Positions 41,002 to 41,002 of a stretch of 41,002 nt of DNA are shown one piece after another. A program made the position numbers and the translations under genes. This DNA comes from DAIDKA01 sp036498905 (GTDB lineage Bacteria; Pseudomonadota; Gammaproteobacteria; Steroidobacterales; Steroidobacteraceae): positions 1 through 41,002 of the forward strand of contig DASYER010000012.1 in the NCBI GenBank assembly GCA_036498905.1, given 5' to 3'. Under the pieces are notes generated by a model, which searched no databases, had not been told where the DNA came from, and saw nothing but the letters and a program-made list of their open reading frames with translations. Every line of letters starts with the position of its first letter. The first letter of the stretch is position 1.

Positions 41002-41002
41002 T

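Overview
The window is GC-rich, densely coding chromosomal DNA of a Gram-negative bacterium. Its right half carries the housekeeping order fimV-truA-accD-folC-dedD-cvpA-purF, together with lpxH, miaE, an OmpR-type two-component system and a cysS/tRNA block. This points to Gammaproteobacteria. The base composition and the accessory content (carotenoid oxygenase, DUF3237, SnoaL/NTF2 proteins, DUF6152, sterol-desaturase-like protein) suggest a Steroidobacterales/Nevskiales- or Xanthomonadales-like lineage; that placement is inference. No insertion sequence, prophage, CRISPR array or rRNA was seen.

Bases 1-12,000 are the accessory part. The 5' end of a sensor-kinase-like gene with a DUF4118-type membrane region runs off the left edge. 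To its right, reading leftward, is a tightly packed nine-gene operon (292-7652): SDR, NTF2-like, DUF3237, carotenoid oxygenase with an intact four-His iron site, NmrA-like reductase, SnoaL-like, MAPEG, ThDP-dependent enzyme and alpha/beta hydrolase. Upstream lie a stomatin/SPFH gene and, divergent from it, an MmyB-like XRE regulator followed by overlapping beta-propeller and MFS transporter genes. A near-identical 24-bp imperfect dyad occurs upstream of the SDR operon and again in the stomatin/regulator intergenic region. I propose these are operators that make the whole block one regulon.

Bases 12,000-16,200 hold a sugar-acid cluster: an isocitrate-lyase/PEP-mutase superfamily enzyme, a D-2-hydroxyacid dehydrogenase, a 5-ketogluconate-reductase-like SDR (idnO-like) and, divergently, an L-idonate-5-dehydrogenase-like MDR (idnD-like) and gluconokinase. 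Together they could convert L-idonate or ketogluconates to 6-phosphogluconate.

Bases 16,300-20,200 hold two small exported proteins, a membrane GGDEF-EAL protein whose EAL half has lost several metal ligands, and a fatty-acid-hydroxylase/sterol-desaturase protein. Bases 20,250-23,733 carry gltX, cysS and four tRNAs (Pro-Arg-His-Lys) in one direction. Bases 23,844-25,256 carry a periplasmic cyclophilin and lpxH. Bases 25,258-28,380 hold a response regulator, sensor kinase, membrane protein and Spy/CpxP-like protein in one apparent operon, divergent from a Gly/Arg-rich lipoprotein.

Bases 29,172-41,001 form one long leftward run: fimV, truA, accD, folC, dedD, cvpA, purF, glycerate 2-kinase, a receiver-Ser/Thr-kinase fusion and miaE. 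trpF (and trpBA), commonly found between truA and accD in related genomes, are absent.
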